NCBI GenBank assembly: GCA_905209085.1
Contig: CAJLRM010000004.1
Location: 248,001-312,000, forward strand
Direction: 5' to 3'
DNA: 64,000 nucleotides
Origin: an uncultured Eubacteriales bacterium
GTDB taxonomy: Bacteria; Bacillota; Clostridia; Christensenellales; Borkfalkiaceae
Made by a program: the position numbers and the translations under genes. Every line of letters begins with the position of its first letter. Within the stretch, counting starts at the first letter, position 1. The notes under the pieces are model-generated. The model did not search any database, was not told the origin of the DNA, and saw only the letters and a program-made list of their open reading frames with translations. This document shows, one piece after another, positions 1-8,012 of the stretch.

Positions 1-654
1 GAATATTATGTCCTTCGTCTAAACGCCGTTTCCGCACGGCTGGCGCGGGACGAAAAGGGGAACGTGATTCCTACCCATACTTTTTCGGAGATTGCAGATT
101 TGTTGAACGCGGAATTTAAAAAACTCGATTCGGATTATTTCGCGGGCTATGAGGTGCGTCCCAAGGAAGTCGCGCTATCCGTTCCGATGAGCTATTTGGG
201 AATTACGGGAATCTACATTCCCTTTTACGCCGAAGCGAACGTCAACGTAAATATTCCCGCGTTTGAAATACCCAACACCATGGCGCATGAAATGGCACAC
301 GCGAAAGGCGTTTCCAAGGAAAACGAGGCCAACGTTGTTTCCTATACGCTGTGTATCCGTTCCGACGATCTTTATTTGAATTACAGCGGGCTTATGCGCG
401 CGGCTGCGAATCTTTTAAATTCCTTATCGAAAGAGGATTCTCAAACGCTTCGGGAACGGCTCGCTCCCGAAATTTTACAGGAATATCGCAACGAAAACGA
501 ACACTACGCAAAATACGAAGGATGGGTGGATCGTATTTCTTCTTTCTTCAACGATTTGTTTTTGAAGGCAAACGGCGTTCCGAGCGGTACGCGTAGTTAC
601 AGCGAAACTACCCGCAGTCTGGTGGCTCTCTACGAACAGCTGACGCAAACCTAA
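1..654 (+). CDS. DUF3810-type zinc metallopeptidase, 5' end outside window
   Basis: The reading frame is open from the first base, so the N-terminus lies upstream; a GTG at 64 is unlikely to be the true start. About 217 codons are present. The residues HEMAH followed by AKG form an HExxH zinc-binding motif inside MAHEMAHAKG, and a conserved ENEAN segment a few residues later probably supplies the third ligand. This arrangement is typical of DUF3810, a family of membrane-anchored putative Zn-peptidases whose N-terminal membrane helices would be in the missing part. The substrate is unknown. No terminator is obvious before the next promoter at 781. Confidence 0.7.
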   Translation, partial: EYYVLRLNAVSARLARDEKGNVIPTHTFSEIADLLNAEFKKLDSDYFAGYEVRPKEVALSVPMSYLGITGIYIPFYAEANVNVNIPAFEIPNTMAHEMAHAKGVSKENEANVVSYTLCIRSDDLYLNYSGLMRAAANLLNSLSKEDSQTLRERLAPEILQEYRNENEHYAKYEGWVDRISSFFNDLFLKANGVPSGTRSYSETTRSLVALYEQLTQT

Positions 655-780
655 CGCTTATACGGAGTATGGGACGGAAGGGAAGGACGATATGGGTCCG
701 GCGATCGGGAAGAAGCGATTTTCGGTTTCGTATGCTTTCATCATATAACAAAAAGTTCCATGATTTTCCAAAAATAGGGA

Positions 781-809
781 TTGACAGGGGCATATTCTCG
801 TGCTATACT
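781..809 (+). promoter_or_regulatory. sigma-A promoter for the diaminopentanoate dehydrogenase-like gene
   Basis: TTGACA at 781-786 and TATACT at 804-809 are separated by 17 bases. The predicted start of transcription is near 816, leaving a leader of about 37 bases before the start codon at 853. Confidence 0.8.
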
Positions 810-852
810 GTAAACGGTATCTTTCGATACAATAAATTCAAGGAGCAATACC

Positions 853-1878
853 ATGAAAAGAATCAGAGTTGTACAGTATGGATGCGGCAAAATGTCCAAG
901 TACATTTTGCGTTATTTGCACGCGAAAGGGGCGGAAATTGTGGGTGCAATCGATGTGAATCCCGAAATTCTGGGCATGGACGTCGGCGACTTTGCGGAGC
1001 TTGGCGTAAAGACGGGCGTTCAGATTTCCAAAGACGCGGACAAGGTACTCGACGAATGCGACGCGGACGTTGCGATCGTGACGTTGTTCAGTTTCGTCGG
1101 GGATATTTACGAGGAGGTGGAAAAATGCGTGAAGCGCGGCATCAACGTCATTACGACCTGCGAAGAAGCGATTTATCCCTGGACGACGTCGGCAGCGCTC
1201 ACCAATAAGCTCGACGCTTTGGCAAAGGAAAATAATTGCACCGTTACGGGCAGCGGTATGCAGGACATTTTCTGGATCAATATGGTCGCGCTGGTCGCGG
1301 GCGGCTGCCATAATATCACGAAGATCAAGGGGGCATACAGCTATAACGTGGACGAATACGGCCTTGCCCTCGCCAAAGCGCACGGCTGCGATTTGACGAA
1401 AGAGCAGTTTGAAAAGGAACTTGCGCATCCGACGGAAGTCGTGCCCTCCTACGCTTGGAACGCGGCGGAGGCGATCTGCAATAAGCTCGGCTTGACGATC
1501 AAATCCATTAAGCAGGAAAACGTTCCGTATATCGTGGATAAAGACATTCACAGCGAAACGCTCGGAAAGAAGATCAAGGCGGGCAGATGTATCGGTATGT
1601 CGGCAGTCGTCACGATCGAAACGTATCAGGGCATCGTGATCGAAGAGGAAACGATCGGCAAAGTATACGGCCCCGGCGACGGAGATATGTGCGACTGGTG
1701 GATTACGGGCGAGCCGAACACCGAGTTCCACGTCGTAAAGCCCGCGACGGTAGAACATACCTGCGCGACGGTCGTCAACAGGATTCCTTCTCTTTTGAAT
1801 GCGCCCGCGGGATATGTCACGGCGGATGAATTGGAAGAAATCCATTATCTCACCAATCCTATGCATTACGAATTATAA
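853..1878 (+). CDS. 2,4-diaminopentanoate dehydrogenase-like NAD(P)-dependent oxidoreductase
   Basis: This 341-residue protein starts with a Rossmann fold ([17 protein letters not shown] near residue 6) and resembles dihydrodipicolinate reductase-fold enzymes. Closest in length and style is 2,4-diaminopentanoate dehydrogenase (Ord), which in clostridial ornithine fermentation oxidises 2,4-diaminopentanoate to 2-amino-4-ketopentanoate. Supporting segments are [15 protein letters not shown] and the GSGMQDIFW region around residue 135. The start codon has AGGAG seven bases upstream and its own promoter. Other ornithine-fermentation genes (ortA/B, oraE/S) are not nearby, so the substrate is uncertain; the gene may belong to the wider amino-acid dehydrogenase family. 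It is monocistronic, closed by a terminator. Confidence 0.7.
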   Translation: MKRIRVVQYGCGKMSKYILRYLHAKGAEIVGAIDVNPEILGMDVGDFAELGVKTGVQISKDADKVLDECDADVAIVTLFSFVGDIYEEVEKCVKRGINVITTCEEAIYPWTTSAALTNKLDALAKENNCTVTGSGMQDIFWINMVALVAGGCHNITKIKGAYSYNVDEYGLALAKAHGCDLTKEQFEKELAHPTEVVPSYAWNAAEAICNKLGLTIKSIKQENVPYIVDKDIHSETLGKKIKAGRCIGMSAVVTIETYQGIVIEEETIGKVYGPGDGDMCDWWITGEPNTEFHVVKPATVEHTCATVVNRIPSLLNAPAGYVTADELEEIHYLTNPMHYEL

Positions 1879-1895
1879 AATTCGAGCGTAATCCT

Positions 1896-1934
1896 AAAAA
1901 CCTGTTTCGGTTTTTCGCCGCGGCAGGTTTTTTT
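1896..1934 (+). terminator. intrinsic terminator after the dehydrogenase gene
   Basis: AAAAACCTG at 1896-1904 pairs with CAGGTTTTT at 1924-1932, and the plus strand continues in T. The minus strand also ends in a T-run, so it may work both ways. Confidence 0.8.
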
Positions 1935-2019
1935 GTCGGTTTTTTTCCAAACGTAAATTTATTACGGCTTGTCCGAACACATACCTTTGAGTTCTGTAAA
2001 AGAAACTTCTTTATTTCGC

Positions 2020-2048
2020 TTGCGAAAAGTCTTGATTTGGATTATAAT
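2020..2048 (+). promoter_or_regulatory. sigma-A-like promoter reading into a region without an ORF
   Basis: TTGCGA at 2020-2025 and a perfect TATAAT at 2043-2048 are spaced by 17 bases. Transcription would start near 2055. No coding region follows on this strand, so the product would be RNA. Confidence 0.55.
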
Positions 2049-2054
2049 AGAAAA

Positions 2055-2370
2055 AAGATTTTACAACGCGGGTTTCGTCAAAAGAAGATAACGAGTCGGT
2101 CCGCAACGGCGTCAGACACCCATTTCACTGCCGAAAGAGAAAGTCCGGCGAGTCTTTGCCGGAGGACGCTTTTTCAGGGGACGGGAAAAGGAAAATTAAA
2201 AACGGTGATTCCGTAAAGCTGTAAAAGACCACAATACGCGGTCTTTGCGTAAAGCATTCGGGCGTTTTGCGGGCGGGACTTAATCTGTAAGGAATGAAGC
2301 GACGGGGCAGCGATTGTTAGGAAAAGACGCAATCGCTTAGACGCGGCGTTTGCGGGAAGAACGCCGACAA
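2055..2370 (+). ncRNA. candidate structured non-coding RNA, unidentified
   Basis: This stretch between two terminators has no convincing ORF but several stable helices: GTCCGGC/GCCGGAGGAC (about 2142-2166), AAAGACC/GGTCTTT (2225-2246), AGCGATTG/CAATCGCT (about 2309-2338) and CGGCGTT/AACGCCG (2344-2366). It follows a good promoter. A short segment at about 2187-2227 loosely recalls the cobalamin riboswitch core, but the diagnostic CCCGC and downstream elements are missing and no gene follows on the same strand. Hallmarks of RNase P RNA, tmRNA and SRP RNA were looked for and not found. No plus-strand U-run is seen at its end, so the 3' end is unknown. Confidence 0.4.
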
Positions 2371-2406
2371 TAAGAAAAAACGCTTTAACAAAACGTTAAA
2401 GCGTTT
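2371..2406 (-). terminator. terminator of tRNA-Trp
   Basis: AAACGCTTTAAC (2378-2389) and GTTAAAGCGTTT (2395-2406) form a perfect 12-bp stem. Read on the minus strand it is followed by a run of six T. Confidence 0.85.
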
Positions 2407-2408
2407 GG

Positions 2409-2480
2409 CAGGGGAGACGCGATTCGAACACGCAACCTACGGTTTTGGAGACCGCTACTCTACCGTTGAGCCACTCCCCT
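2409..2480 (-). tRNA. tRNA-Trp (CCA anticodon)
   Basis: The reverse complement folds into a cloverleaf: acceptor arm AGGGGAG/CTCCCCT, anticodon loop CTCCAAA giving anticodon CCA, and T-loop GTTCGAATC. The discriminator base is G, as expected for tRNA-Trp. GCC follows rather than a complete encoded CCA at this position. The gene has its own consensus promoter and terminator and stands alone. Confidence 0.92.
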
Positions 2481-2493
2481 AAACAACGAAGCC

Positions 2494-2522
2494 ATTATAT
2501 AATAAAAAAAATTTTTTGTCAA
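2494..2522 (-). promoter_or_regulatory. promoter of tRNA-Trp
   Basis: On the minus strand TTGACA (2522-2517) and TATAAT (2499-2494) match the consensus perfectly with a 17-base spacer, as expected for a strong stable-RNA promoter. Confidence 0.88.
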
Positions 2523-2622
2523 TTATTTTTCGGGCGAATCGGGTCGGAATTTCAAGATTATTTTAAGTTTTTAGAAAAACGCTCCGTATCAACTCCCAAG
2601 AAAATTAAAAAAGGAACGAGGA

Positions 2623-3105
2623 ATGAAGAAACAGGTCACTTTGTATACCGACGGAGCCTGCTCGGGAAACCCGGGGATCGGCGGATATGCGGGAATCCTT
2701 ATTTACGGAGAGATCCGTCGGGAATATAACGGCGGGGAGCTTTCCACCACCAATAACCGCATGGAGGTAAAGGCGGTCATCGTGGGACTTCAAAAGCTGA
2801 AATATCCCTGTAAAGTAGACGTATACAGCGACTCTGCGTATACGGTGAACGCTTTTGCCAATCGCTGGATTTACGGCTGGAAAAAAAACGATTGGAAAAA
2901 GGCGGACGGAAAAGCGGTATTGAACATCGATCTGTGGGAAGAACTTTTTTCCCTTGTCGAAATGCACGAAGTAGTCTTTCATAAGGTGGCGGGGCACGCG
3001 GATAACGAGCTGAATAATCGCTGCGACGAACTTGCGCGGGCGGCGATACGGGATTTGAGAAATTCAATCCCCGCAGCTGCCGTGCAAGAGGAATCGAGTA
3101 TATAA
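2623..3105 (+). CDS. rnhA: ribonuclease HI
   Basis: This 160-residue protein cleaves the RNA strand of RNA-DNA hybrids in the cytoplasm. The catalytic acidic residues are recognisable: Asp in YTDGACSGNPG near residue 9, Glu in TTNNRMEVKA near residue 48, Asp in YSDSAYTVNA near residue 70, and an Asp in the C-terminal GHADNELNNRCDELA segment, which also has the catalytic His. Length is standard for type 1 RNase H without an N-terminal hybrid-binding domain. AAGGAACGAGG precedes the ATG. Confidence 0.93.
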   Translation: MKKQVTLYTDGACSGNPGIGGYAGILIYGEIRREYNGGELSTTNNRMEVKAVIVGLQKLKYPCKVDVYSDSAYTVNAFANRWIYGWKKNDWKKADGKAVLNIDLWEELFSLVEMHEVVFHKVAGHADNELNNRCDELARAAIRDLRNSIPAAAVQEESSI

Positions 3106-3107
3106 AT

Positions 3108-3131
3108 ATCCGCTTCGAAGCGGATGATTTT
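3108..3131 (+). terminator. weak hairpin terminator after rnhA
   Basis: ATCCGCTTC/GAAGCGGAT (3108-3125) is a perfect palindrome just behind the rnhA stop, followed by GATTTTAT. The T-run is short, so termination may be incomplete. Confidence 0.45.
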
Positions 3132-3217
3132 ATCGGAAGTATAATATTTTTAAAGCAGAAACGCTATAATATATTAACGGAGAATATGAATTTTAAACCG
3201 TATGGAGTGGAGAAGAG

Positions 3218-4264
3218 ATGACATCCAAAGAAAAGCGCAGCGTAGATAAAGAGTCCGAAGGCTTTACGAAAAAGGGAATATTGGTCAGCATTCTCGTTTC
3301 GCTGGCTTTGACGGCCGTCTGTATCGTCTTTGAAGTTTTGTGTTTAAAAAACTTCAAAATAGAATTTTTTGTCAAATATTCCACGCTGTTGATCTCGCTT
3401 GCCTGTGCGGTGACTATCTTGTATTGTCTGACTGCCATTTTTTTCTGCGCAAAAGGAAAAAGCACGGCGTACCGGGTCCTGTTGAGCGGCTATCTGCTGA
3501 TTATTTTCTTTCTCGTCTTGCTCTTCATTTTACAAAAGACGGGATTTCTCGAAATTTTTCAGAATCCCGACCTTTATAAGGAATATCTCGAAAAAGCCGG
3601 CGTGTGGATGCCTCTTTTATATATCGTGCTGCAATATCTGCAAGTGGTGATTTTGCCGATTCCCGGCGTAGTCAGCACATTGGCTGGCGTGGCGCTGTTC
3701 GGGGCGACCAAGGCTATGTTATGCAGTTTGGTCGGCATTATTCTCGGCTCCCTGACCGCTTTTGTCATCGGTAGGAAAGTCGGCTATAAAGCGGTCGCCT
3801 GGATGGTGGGAAAGGAGGACCTCGACAAATGGCTGAAAAAAGTAAAGGGAAAGGATAACTTTATCCTGACGGCAATGTTTATCTTGCCTCTTTTTCCAGA
3901 CGATATGCTTTGCTTCGTCGCGGGGCTCTCTTCCATGACCTGGCAATATTTCCTCATCATGATCGTTATATCGCGCCTGATAGGAATCGCGGCTACTTGC
4001 TATTCGATCGATTTTATCCCGTTCAATACTTGGTGGGGAATCCTTATTTGGATCATTCTCATAGCCGTCGTCATCATCGCTTTCGTGCTGCTCTATAAAA
4101 ATCTGGACGCGATCAATTCGTGGTTCAATAAGAAATTCAGATGGGGAAACCGCAAAAAGCAAAAGACAAAGGAAGAAAGACAATCCTCAAAAGAAACGGA
4201 GTCGGAAAAAAAGGCGGGGAAGGAGCCGGACGCGCCGAAGAAAACGGACGGCGGAAGTTCCTAA
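3218..4264 (+). CDS. TVP38/TMEM64 (DedA-like, VTT domain) membrane protein
   Basis: The 348-residue protein has a short charged N-terminus, several hydrophobic segments (about residues 18-40, 50-72, 80-105, 130-170, 200-230 and 255-290) and a lysine/glutamate-rich cytoplasmic tail. The central region with PIPGVVSTLAGVALFG, GSLTAFVIGRKVG and LPLFPDDMLCFVAG is characteristic of the VTT/SNARE-associated family, related to DedA proteins and implicated in envelope homeostasis and lipid scrambling or transport. GGAGAAGAG precedes the ATG. A TATAAT at 3165-3170 could be its -10 element, but no good -35 is seen. The exact substrate is unknown. Confidence 0.82.
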   Translation: MTSKEKRSVDKESEGFTKKGILVSILVSLALTAVCIVFEVLCLKNFKIEFFVKYSTLLISLACAVTILYCLTAIFFCAKGKSTAYRVLLSGYLLIIFFLVLLFILQKTGFLEIFQNPDLYKEYLEKAGVWMPLLYIVLQYLQVVILPIPGVVSTLAGVALFGATKAMLCSLVGIILGSLTAFVIGRKVGYKAVAWMVGKEDLDKWLKKVKGKDNFILTAMFILPLFPDDMLCFVAGLSSMTWQYFLIMIVISRLIGIAATCYSIDFIPFNTWWGILIWIILIAVVIIAFVLLYKNLDAINSWFNKKFRWGNRKKQKTKEERQSSKETESEKKAGKEPDAPKKTDGGSS

Positions 4265-4357
4265 AAGCCGATTGATAAAATAGGAAGAAAAGCGGTATAA
4301 TAGTAGAAAAGTGCCGCTGTCGACCAAAATTCTTTCCTGAAACAATATTGATAGAAT

Positions 4358-4404
4358 CGACAATGCGAATGGAGCGGGCGCGCACAATCGGATTGTCGTT
4401 TTTT
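4358..4404 (+). terminator. terminator upstream of the decarboxylase operon
   Basis: CGACAAT (4358-4364) pairs with ATTGTCG (4392-4398), followed by six T. It isolates the membrane protein gene from the decarboxylase operon. Confidence 0.7.
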
Positions 4405-4410
4405 ATTGGA

Positions 4411-4450
4411 AAAAAGTCGTAAAAAGACGTAAAAAGACGTAAAAACTTGT
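4411..4450 (+). repeat. four phased A5 tracts (10-base period)
   Basis: Four consecutive 10-base units beginning AAAAA start at 4411, 4421, 4431 and 4441 (AAAAAGTCGT, AAAAAGACGT twice, AAAAACTTGT). A-tracts in phase with the DNA helix cause intrinsic bending. They lie directly upstream of the -35 element at 4461 and could act as an UP-like element or curvature signal. Confidence 0.6.
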
Positions 4451-4460
4451 CGCTTAGGGG

Positions 4461-4489
4461 TTGCTTTTTGGATTTATTTGGAGTATAAT
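4461..4489 (+). promoter_or_regulatory. promoter of the Na+-pumping decarboxylase operon
   Basis: TTGCTT at 4461-4466 and TATAAT at 4484-4489 are separated by 17 bases. The predicted start near 4496 gives a leader of about 68 bases before the first gene. Confidence 0.8.
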
Positions 4490-4563
4490 GATATTCGGTA
4501 AAAATTTGGCAAAAAAATAACCGACCGATTTTTTAACAACCGATATTTCTTGGAGGAGACATT

Positions 4564-5931
4564 ATGGATAAAATTCAATTGCTGCAAGAAAGAAAGGCGA
4601 AGATCGCGGAGGCGGGCAAAGAGATTCGTAGTCTTATCGACGCGCTTGTCGACGAGAACAGCTTTGTCGAGCTTTCCGCGTTCAGCTTTTCCAAAAACGA
4701 GTTTTACGGAGAGGACGCCGCGGGCGAAGGGGTAGTAACCGGATTCGCTACGTTGGACGGGTATCCGTTCTATCTCGTCGCGCAGAATTTCAAAGTTCTC
4801 TCCGGCGGAGTATCCAAGGCAAATTGCGATAAGATCGTCAAGTGTCTGGACGCTGCCGAAAAGAATTCGACTCCCGTGATTTACATCCTGAATACGCTCG
4901 GCGTTCAGGTGGGCGAAGGCGTCACGGTTTTGGAAGGCTTGGGCAAGCTTTTAATGAGAAGCACTCAGCTGAAAGGCGTCGTTCCGCAGTACGCGGTGAT
5001 TGACGGCGAAGTTTACGGGTCTGCGGCGATGCTTGCGGCGATTGCCGATTTTTCTTTCTTTATCGAGAAGAAGAGCGTCTTGGCAATCAACAGTCCGCTC
5101 GTGCTTTCCGCGAAAGCCGGAAAGAATCTTCCCAAAGAGGAGGTGGGCGGAGCGAAAGCCCTGGGCAAGACGGGGATTCCCGCCTTCGAAGCGAAGGATA
5201 TCGCCGAAGTGAAAGCGCGCATTTCCGCCGTCAGCGAACTTTTGGAAATGCCGATGATAGACGCCGAACTCAACGAAGCTGTGCCTCAGCTCAACGAAGC
5301 GGCGACAGCGGAAAATCTGGCGGGGATTTTTGAAAATTCCGTAGAAGTGGGCGCCGGTTACGAACCGGAAGTAAAGACGATTCTCGGCCGCATCGGCGGA
5401 ATCGCGGTTGCGGCGGTCGTATTCGACGGCAAAGAGCAAGGCGTGGAACTCACGGCGGAAAAACTTGCGAAGATCAAGGATTTCGCCGAGCTTGCCTGCT
5501 GCTATCAGCTTCCCTTCGTCGTCTTTGCCGACGTAAAGGGAATCGCGCCCACGATGTGCGCGAACAACAGCCGCGTCATGAAGGAAGCCGCCGAGTACCT
5601 CGATATGCTGGATACGATAGATACGGGAAAAATTGCCGTGGTCTATAAGAAGGCCATCGGACTCGGATATTCGCTGTTTGCGGCAAAATCGGTTGGTTTC
5701 GATTATACCTGCGCGTTTGCGGACGCGAAGATCGCGCTGTTTGACAGCGTGCAGGGCGCTCAGATAGAGCTGGGCGACGAAAAAGCGGATAAGGCGGCTC
5801 TCGCGGCGAAATATGCGGACGAGAACTCCGATCCCGTGAACGCGGCAAAAGACGGCTATATCGACGCCATCATCGAACCGCAATTTGTAAAACAATATTT
5901 GATCGCTTCCCTGCAAATGCTTGCGAAGTAA
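4564..5931 (+). CDS. carboxyltransferase subunit of the MmdA/PccB (12S) type
   Basis: The 455-residue product belongs to the acyl-CoA carboxyltransferase superfamily (crotonase fold), like methylmalonyl-CoA decarboxylase alpha or propionyl-CoA carboxylase beta, which move a carboxyl group between an acyl-CoA and biotin. Visible features are GVVTGFATLDGYPFYLVAQNF near residue 59, GEVYGSAAMLAAIADF near residue 146 and a second half with IPTMCANNS-like and GLGYSLFAAKSVGFDYTCAFADA segments. It is shorter than the usual 500-520 residues and rather divergent, so the acyl-CoA substrate cannot be named. TTGGAGGAG precedes the ATG. It heads an operon with OadG, BCCP, OadB and an OadA-type subunit. Confidence 0.75.
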   Translation: MDKIQLLQERKAKIAEAGKEIRSLIDALVDENSFVELSAFSFSKNEFYGEDAAGEGVVTGFATLDGYPFYLVAQNFKVLSGGVSKANCDKIVKCLDAAEKNSTPVIYILNTLGVQVGEGVTVLEGLGKLLMRSTQLKGVVPQYAVIDGEVYGSAAMLAAIADFSFFIEKKSVLAINSPLVLSAKAGKNLPKEEVGGAKALGKTGIPAFEAKDIAEVKARISAVSELLEMPMIDAELNEAVPQLNEAATAENLAGIFENSVEVGAGYEPEVKTILGRIGGIAVAAVVFDGKEQGVELTAEKLAKIKDFAELACCYQLPFVVFADVKGIAPTMCANNSRVMKEAAEYLDMLDTIDTGKIAVVYKKAIGLGYSLFAAKSVGFDYTCAFADAKIALFDSVQGAQIELGDEKADKAALAAKYADENSDPVNAAKDGYIDAIIEPQFVKQYLIASLQMLAK

Positions 5932-5947
5932 AGGCGAGGGATAAACT

Positions 5948-6307
5948 ATGTTGAATTTTTTATTGGACGCTTCCGGCTCGCTTCCCGTCGGCTATAAAAA
6001 GATCGGTATCGGCGAAGCCGCACTCGACGCTTTGCTCGGATTCATCGTCGTCTTTATCGGCATCGCCTTTCTCGTCGGATTGCTTTGGCTGATCGGTTTT
6101 GCCGTGCGCAAGATAAACGGTGCGCCCGCGAAGAAAAAAGAGGAAAAAGCGGCGGAAAAAATCGAAGAGCCCGCGATAAGCGAAAAAACTTCGGCAGACG
6201 AATTATCCGAGGAAACGGTTGCGGTCATCACCGCCGCGATCATGGCGTACTATGCGAAAGAAAATCCAAAGTGCGAATTTACGGTGAAAAGAATCAAGAG
6301 AATTTAA
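5948..6307 (+). CDS. OadG-like small subunit of a sodium-pumping decarboxylase
   Basis: This 119-residue protein has one strong transmembrane helix (about residues 29-55), then a charged Lys/Glu/Ala-rich linker. In Na+-translocating decarboxylases the gamma/delta subunit anchors the soluble carboxyltransferase and biotin carrier to the membrane pump. The C-terminal segment (VAVITAAIMAYYA) is typical of OadG-family proteins in Clostridia. It lies 16 bases behind the carboxyltransferase gene and 12 before the biotin carrier, so the genes are cotranscribed. Confidence 0.78.
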   Translation: MLNFLLDASGSLPVGYKKIGIGEAALDALLGFIVVFIGIAFLVGLLWLIGFAVRKINGAPAKKKEEKAAEKIEEPAISEKTSADELSEETVAVITAAIMAYYAKENPKCEFTVKRIKRI

Positions 6308-6319
6308 GGAGAAATCATT

Positions 6320-6688
6320 ATGCGTAATTTTATTATCACTGTCAATGGTAAAAACTATGAAGTAGGCGTTGAAGAAGTAGGGGCAGGCGCCCAGGCGCCC
6401 GCCGTCGTTTCCGCTCCGAAAGAGGCTCCCAAAGCCGCGGCAGCGGCTGCTGCGGCTCCCAAAGCGGCTCCCGCGGTCGGAGAGAAAGTCGTTTCTCCTT
6501 TCCCCGGTCTTATCAAGAATCTGTTAGTGGCGGAAGGCGCCGCCGTGAAAAAAGATCAGCCCGTCCTCGTTTTGGAGGCGATGAAAATGGATAACGACAT
6601 CACGGCTCCCTGTGAAGGCGTCGTTTCTTTCTGCGTTGCCAAAGGAGCAAACGTCGAATCCGATACCGTTCTTTTCGTCATCGGTTAA
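6320..6688 (+). CDS. biotin carboxyl carrier protein
   Basis: The 122-residue protein has a short N-terminal beta segment, an Ala/Pro-rich flexible linker (about residues 30-55) and a C-terminal biotinyl domain. The lysine in EAMKMDN near residue 92 is the biotinylation site. It would swing the carboxybiotin between the carboxyltransferase subunits and the OadB membrane pump. TAAGGAG precedes the ATG. The linker and separate carrier are typical of 1.3S-type or MmdC subunits. Confidence 0.92.
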   Translation: MRNFIITVNGKNYEVGVEEVGAGAQAPAVVSAPKEAPKAAAAAAAAPKAAPAVGEKVVSPFPGLIKNLLVAEGAAVKKDQPVLVLEAMKMDNDITAPCEGVVSFCVAKGANVESDTVLFVIG

Positions 6689-6709
6689 AAACGGATAAGG
6701 AGAGATTCC

Positions 6710-7969
6710 ATGACGCAAAATTTACTCGTTAATATCGGCGAGATGCTGAAAGGATTGTGGGAGTCGTCGGGACTTGCGGCGGGGACATGGCAGAATTACG
6801 TCATGCTTCTCGTTTCGTTCGTCCTGATGTACCTTGCGATCGTCAAGAAATTCGAGCCGCTTTTGCTTTTGCCTATCGCTTTCGGTATGTTTTTAATCAA
6901 TCTGCCGGGCGCGTACGACGTATTGTGGGGCAGATATCCTTCCGAATCGGAACCTACCTGGATTCTCAACGAAGCGACCGGGTTGTGGGAGAAGGTGACT
7001 TCGTTGCCTCATACTTACGAAAACGTCCTTCCCGAATCGAGGGGGCTTCTTTGGTATCTGTTTTACGGAGTTCAGAACGTCATTTATCCGCCGCTCATTT
7101 TTCTCGGCATCGGCGCGATGACCGATTTCGGTCCCTTGATCGCCAATCCGAAGAGTATGTTTATCGGCGCCGCGGCGCAGCTGGGCATTTTCCTCGCTCT
7201 CATCTTAGCGGTAGTCTTCGGCTTTGACCTCGCGGCAGCTTGTTCTATCGCCATTATCGGCGGCGCGGACGGTCCTACGGCAATTTACGTGACGCAGACG
7301 CTGGCGAAATTCACCAATGAAGATCTGCTCTCCGCGATAGCGATTGCCGCCTACTCGTATATGGCGCTGATCCCCATCATCCAAAAGCCTTTGATGCGGG
7401 CGCTCGTTCCCAAAAAGGAAAGAGCGATCAGGATGAAACAGCTGCGCACGGTGAGCAAGCTGGAAAAAATAGTCTTTCCTATTGCGGTGACGTTGATAGT
7501 GGGGATCTTGCTTCCCGCCGCGATTCCTCTTCTCGGGATGCTGATGCTCGGCAACCTTCTCAAAGAATCCTGCGTGACGGAGCGCCTTTCCTCGCAGGCT
7601 CAGAACGGGCTGATGAATACCATTACGATCTTCCTCGGCGTTTCCGTGGGCTGCAAAGCGTTCGGAGCGGTGTTCCTCACTTGGAGCACTTTGAAAATCG
7701 TCGCTTTGGGACTTATGGCCTTTATCTGCGGTACGATCGGCGGCTTGTTGATGGGCAGACTTATGTGCAAACTGTCGCACGGAAAAATCAATCCTCTCAT
7801 CGGCAGTGCAGGCGTTTCGGCTGTGCCGATGGCGGCGCGGATTTCCGAGGACGTGGGACGAGAGTCGGATCCGAACAACCATTTGCTGATGCACGCGATG
7901 GGACCTAACGTTGCGGGCGTCATAGGTTCTGCGATCGCCGCGGGCTTCCTGTTGTCGCTCTTTGCGTAA
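6710..7969 (+). CDS. oadB: sodium ion-translocating decarboxylase beta subunit (OadB/MmdB type)
   Basis: This 419-residue polytopic membrane protein decarboxylates carboxybiotin and couples this to Na+ export. Diagnostic segments are SIAIIGGADGPTAIYV (about residue 178), with the Asp needed for Na+ transport, FLGIGAMTDFGPLIANP (about residue 130), and MHAMGPNVAGVIGSAIAAG at the C-terminus. About nine to eleven hydrophobic segments are visible. AAGGAGAG precedes the ATG. It is the membrane core of the complex encoded by its neighbours. Confidence 0.93.
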   Translation: MTQNLLVNIGEMLKGLWESSGLAAGTWQNYVMLLVSFVLMYLAIVKKFEPLLLLPIAFGMFLINLPGAYDVLWGRYPSESEPTWILNEATGLWEKVTSLPHTYENVLPESRGLLWYLFYGVQNVIYPPLIFLGIGAMTDFGPLIANPKSMFIGAAAQLGIFLALILAVVFGFDLAAACSIAIIGGADGPTAIYVTQTLAKFTNEDLLSAIAIAAYSYMALIPIIQKPLMRALVPKKERAIRMKQLRTVSKLEKIVFPIAVTLIVGILLPAAIPLLGMLMLGNLLKESCVTERLSSQAQNGLMNTITIFLGVSVGCKAFGAVFLTWSTLKIVALGLMAFICGTIGGLLMGRLMCKLSHGKINPLIGSAGVSAVPMAARISEDVGRESDPNNHLLMHAMGPNVAGVIGSAIAAGFLLSLFA

Positions 7970-8012
7970 AAGCGGGAAAACGGCGGGTTAAATAAAAGAG
8001 GTAAACACGATT

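Noticed and set aside
838..1866. Long open frame on the minus strand opposite the dehydrogenase gene
   Set aside because: It mirrors the real gene, has no ribosome binding site or domain, and its composition (Arg/His/Phe/Asp-rich) is typical of an antisense shadow. The same applies to long minus frames at 4951-5916, 24679-25746 and 32124-33038.
2170..2260. Similarity to a cobalamin riboswitch core
   Set aside because: Only fragments (AAAAGGAAA, CGGTGATTCCG, CTGTAA) match; the CCCGC and later conserved parts are missing and no gene follows on the same strand.
2120..2370. RNase P RNA, suggested by GAGAAAGTCCGG
   Set aside because: The matching 3' conserved region (ACAGAA...CCCGGCTTA) and the expected helices are absent.
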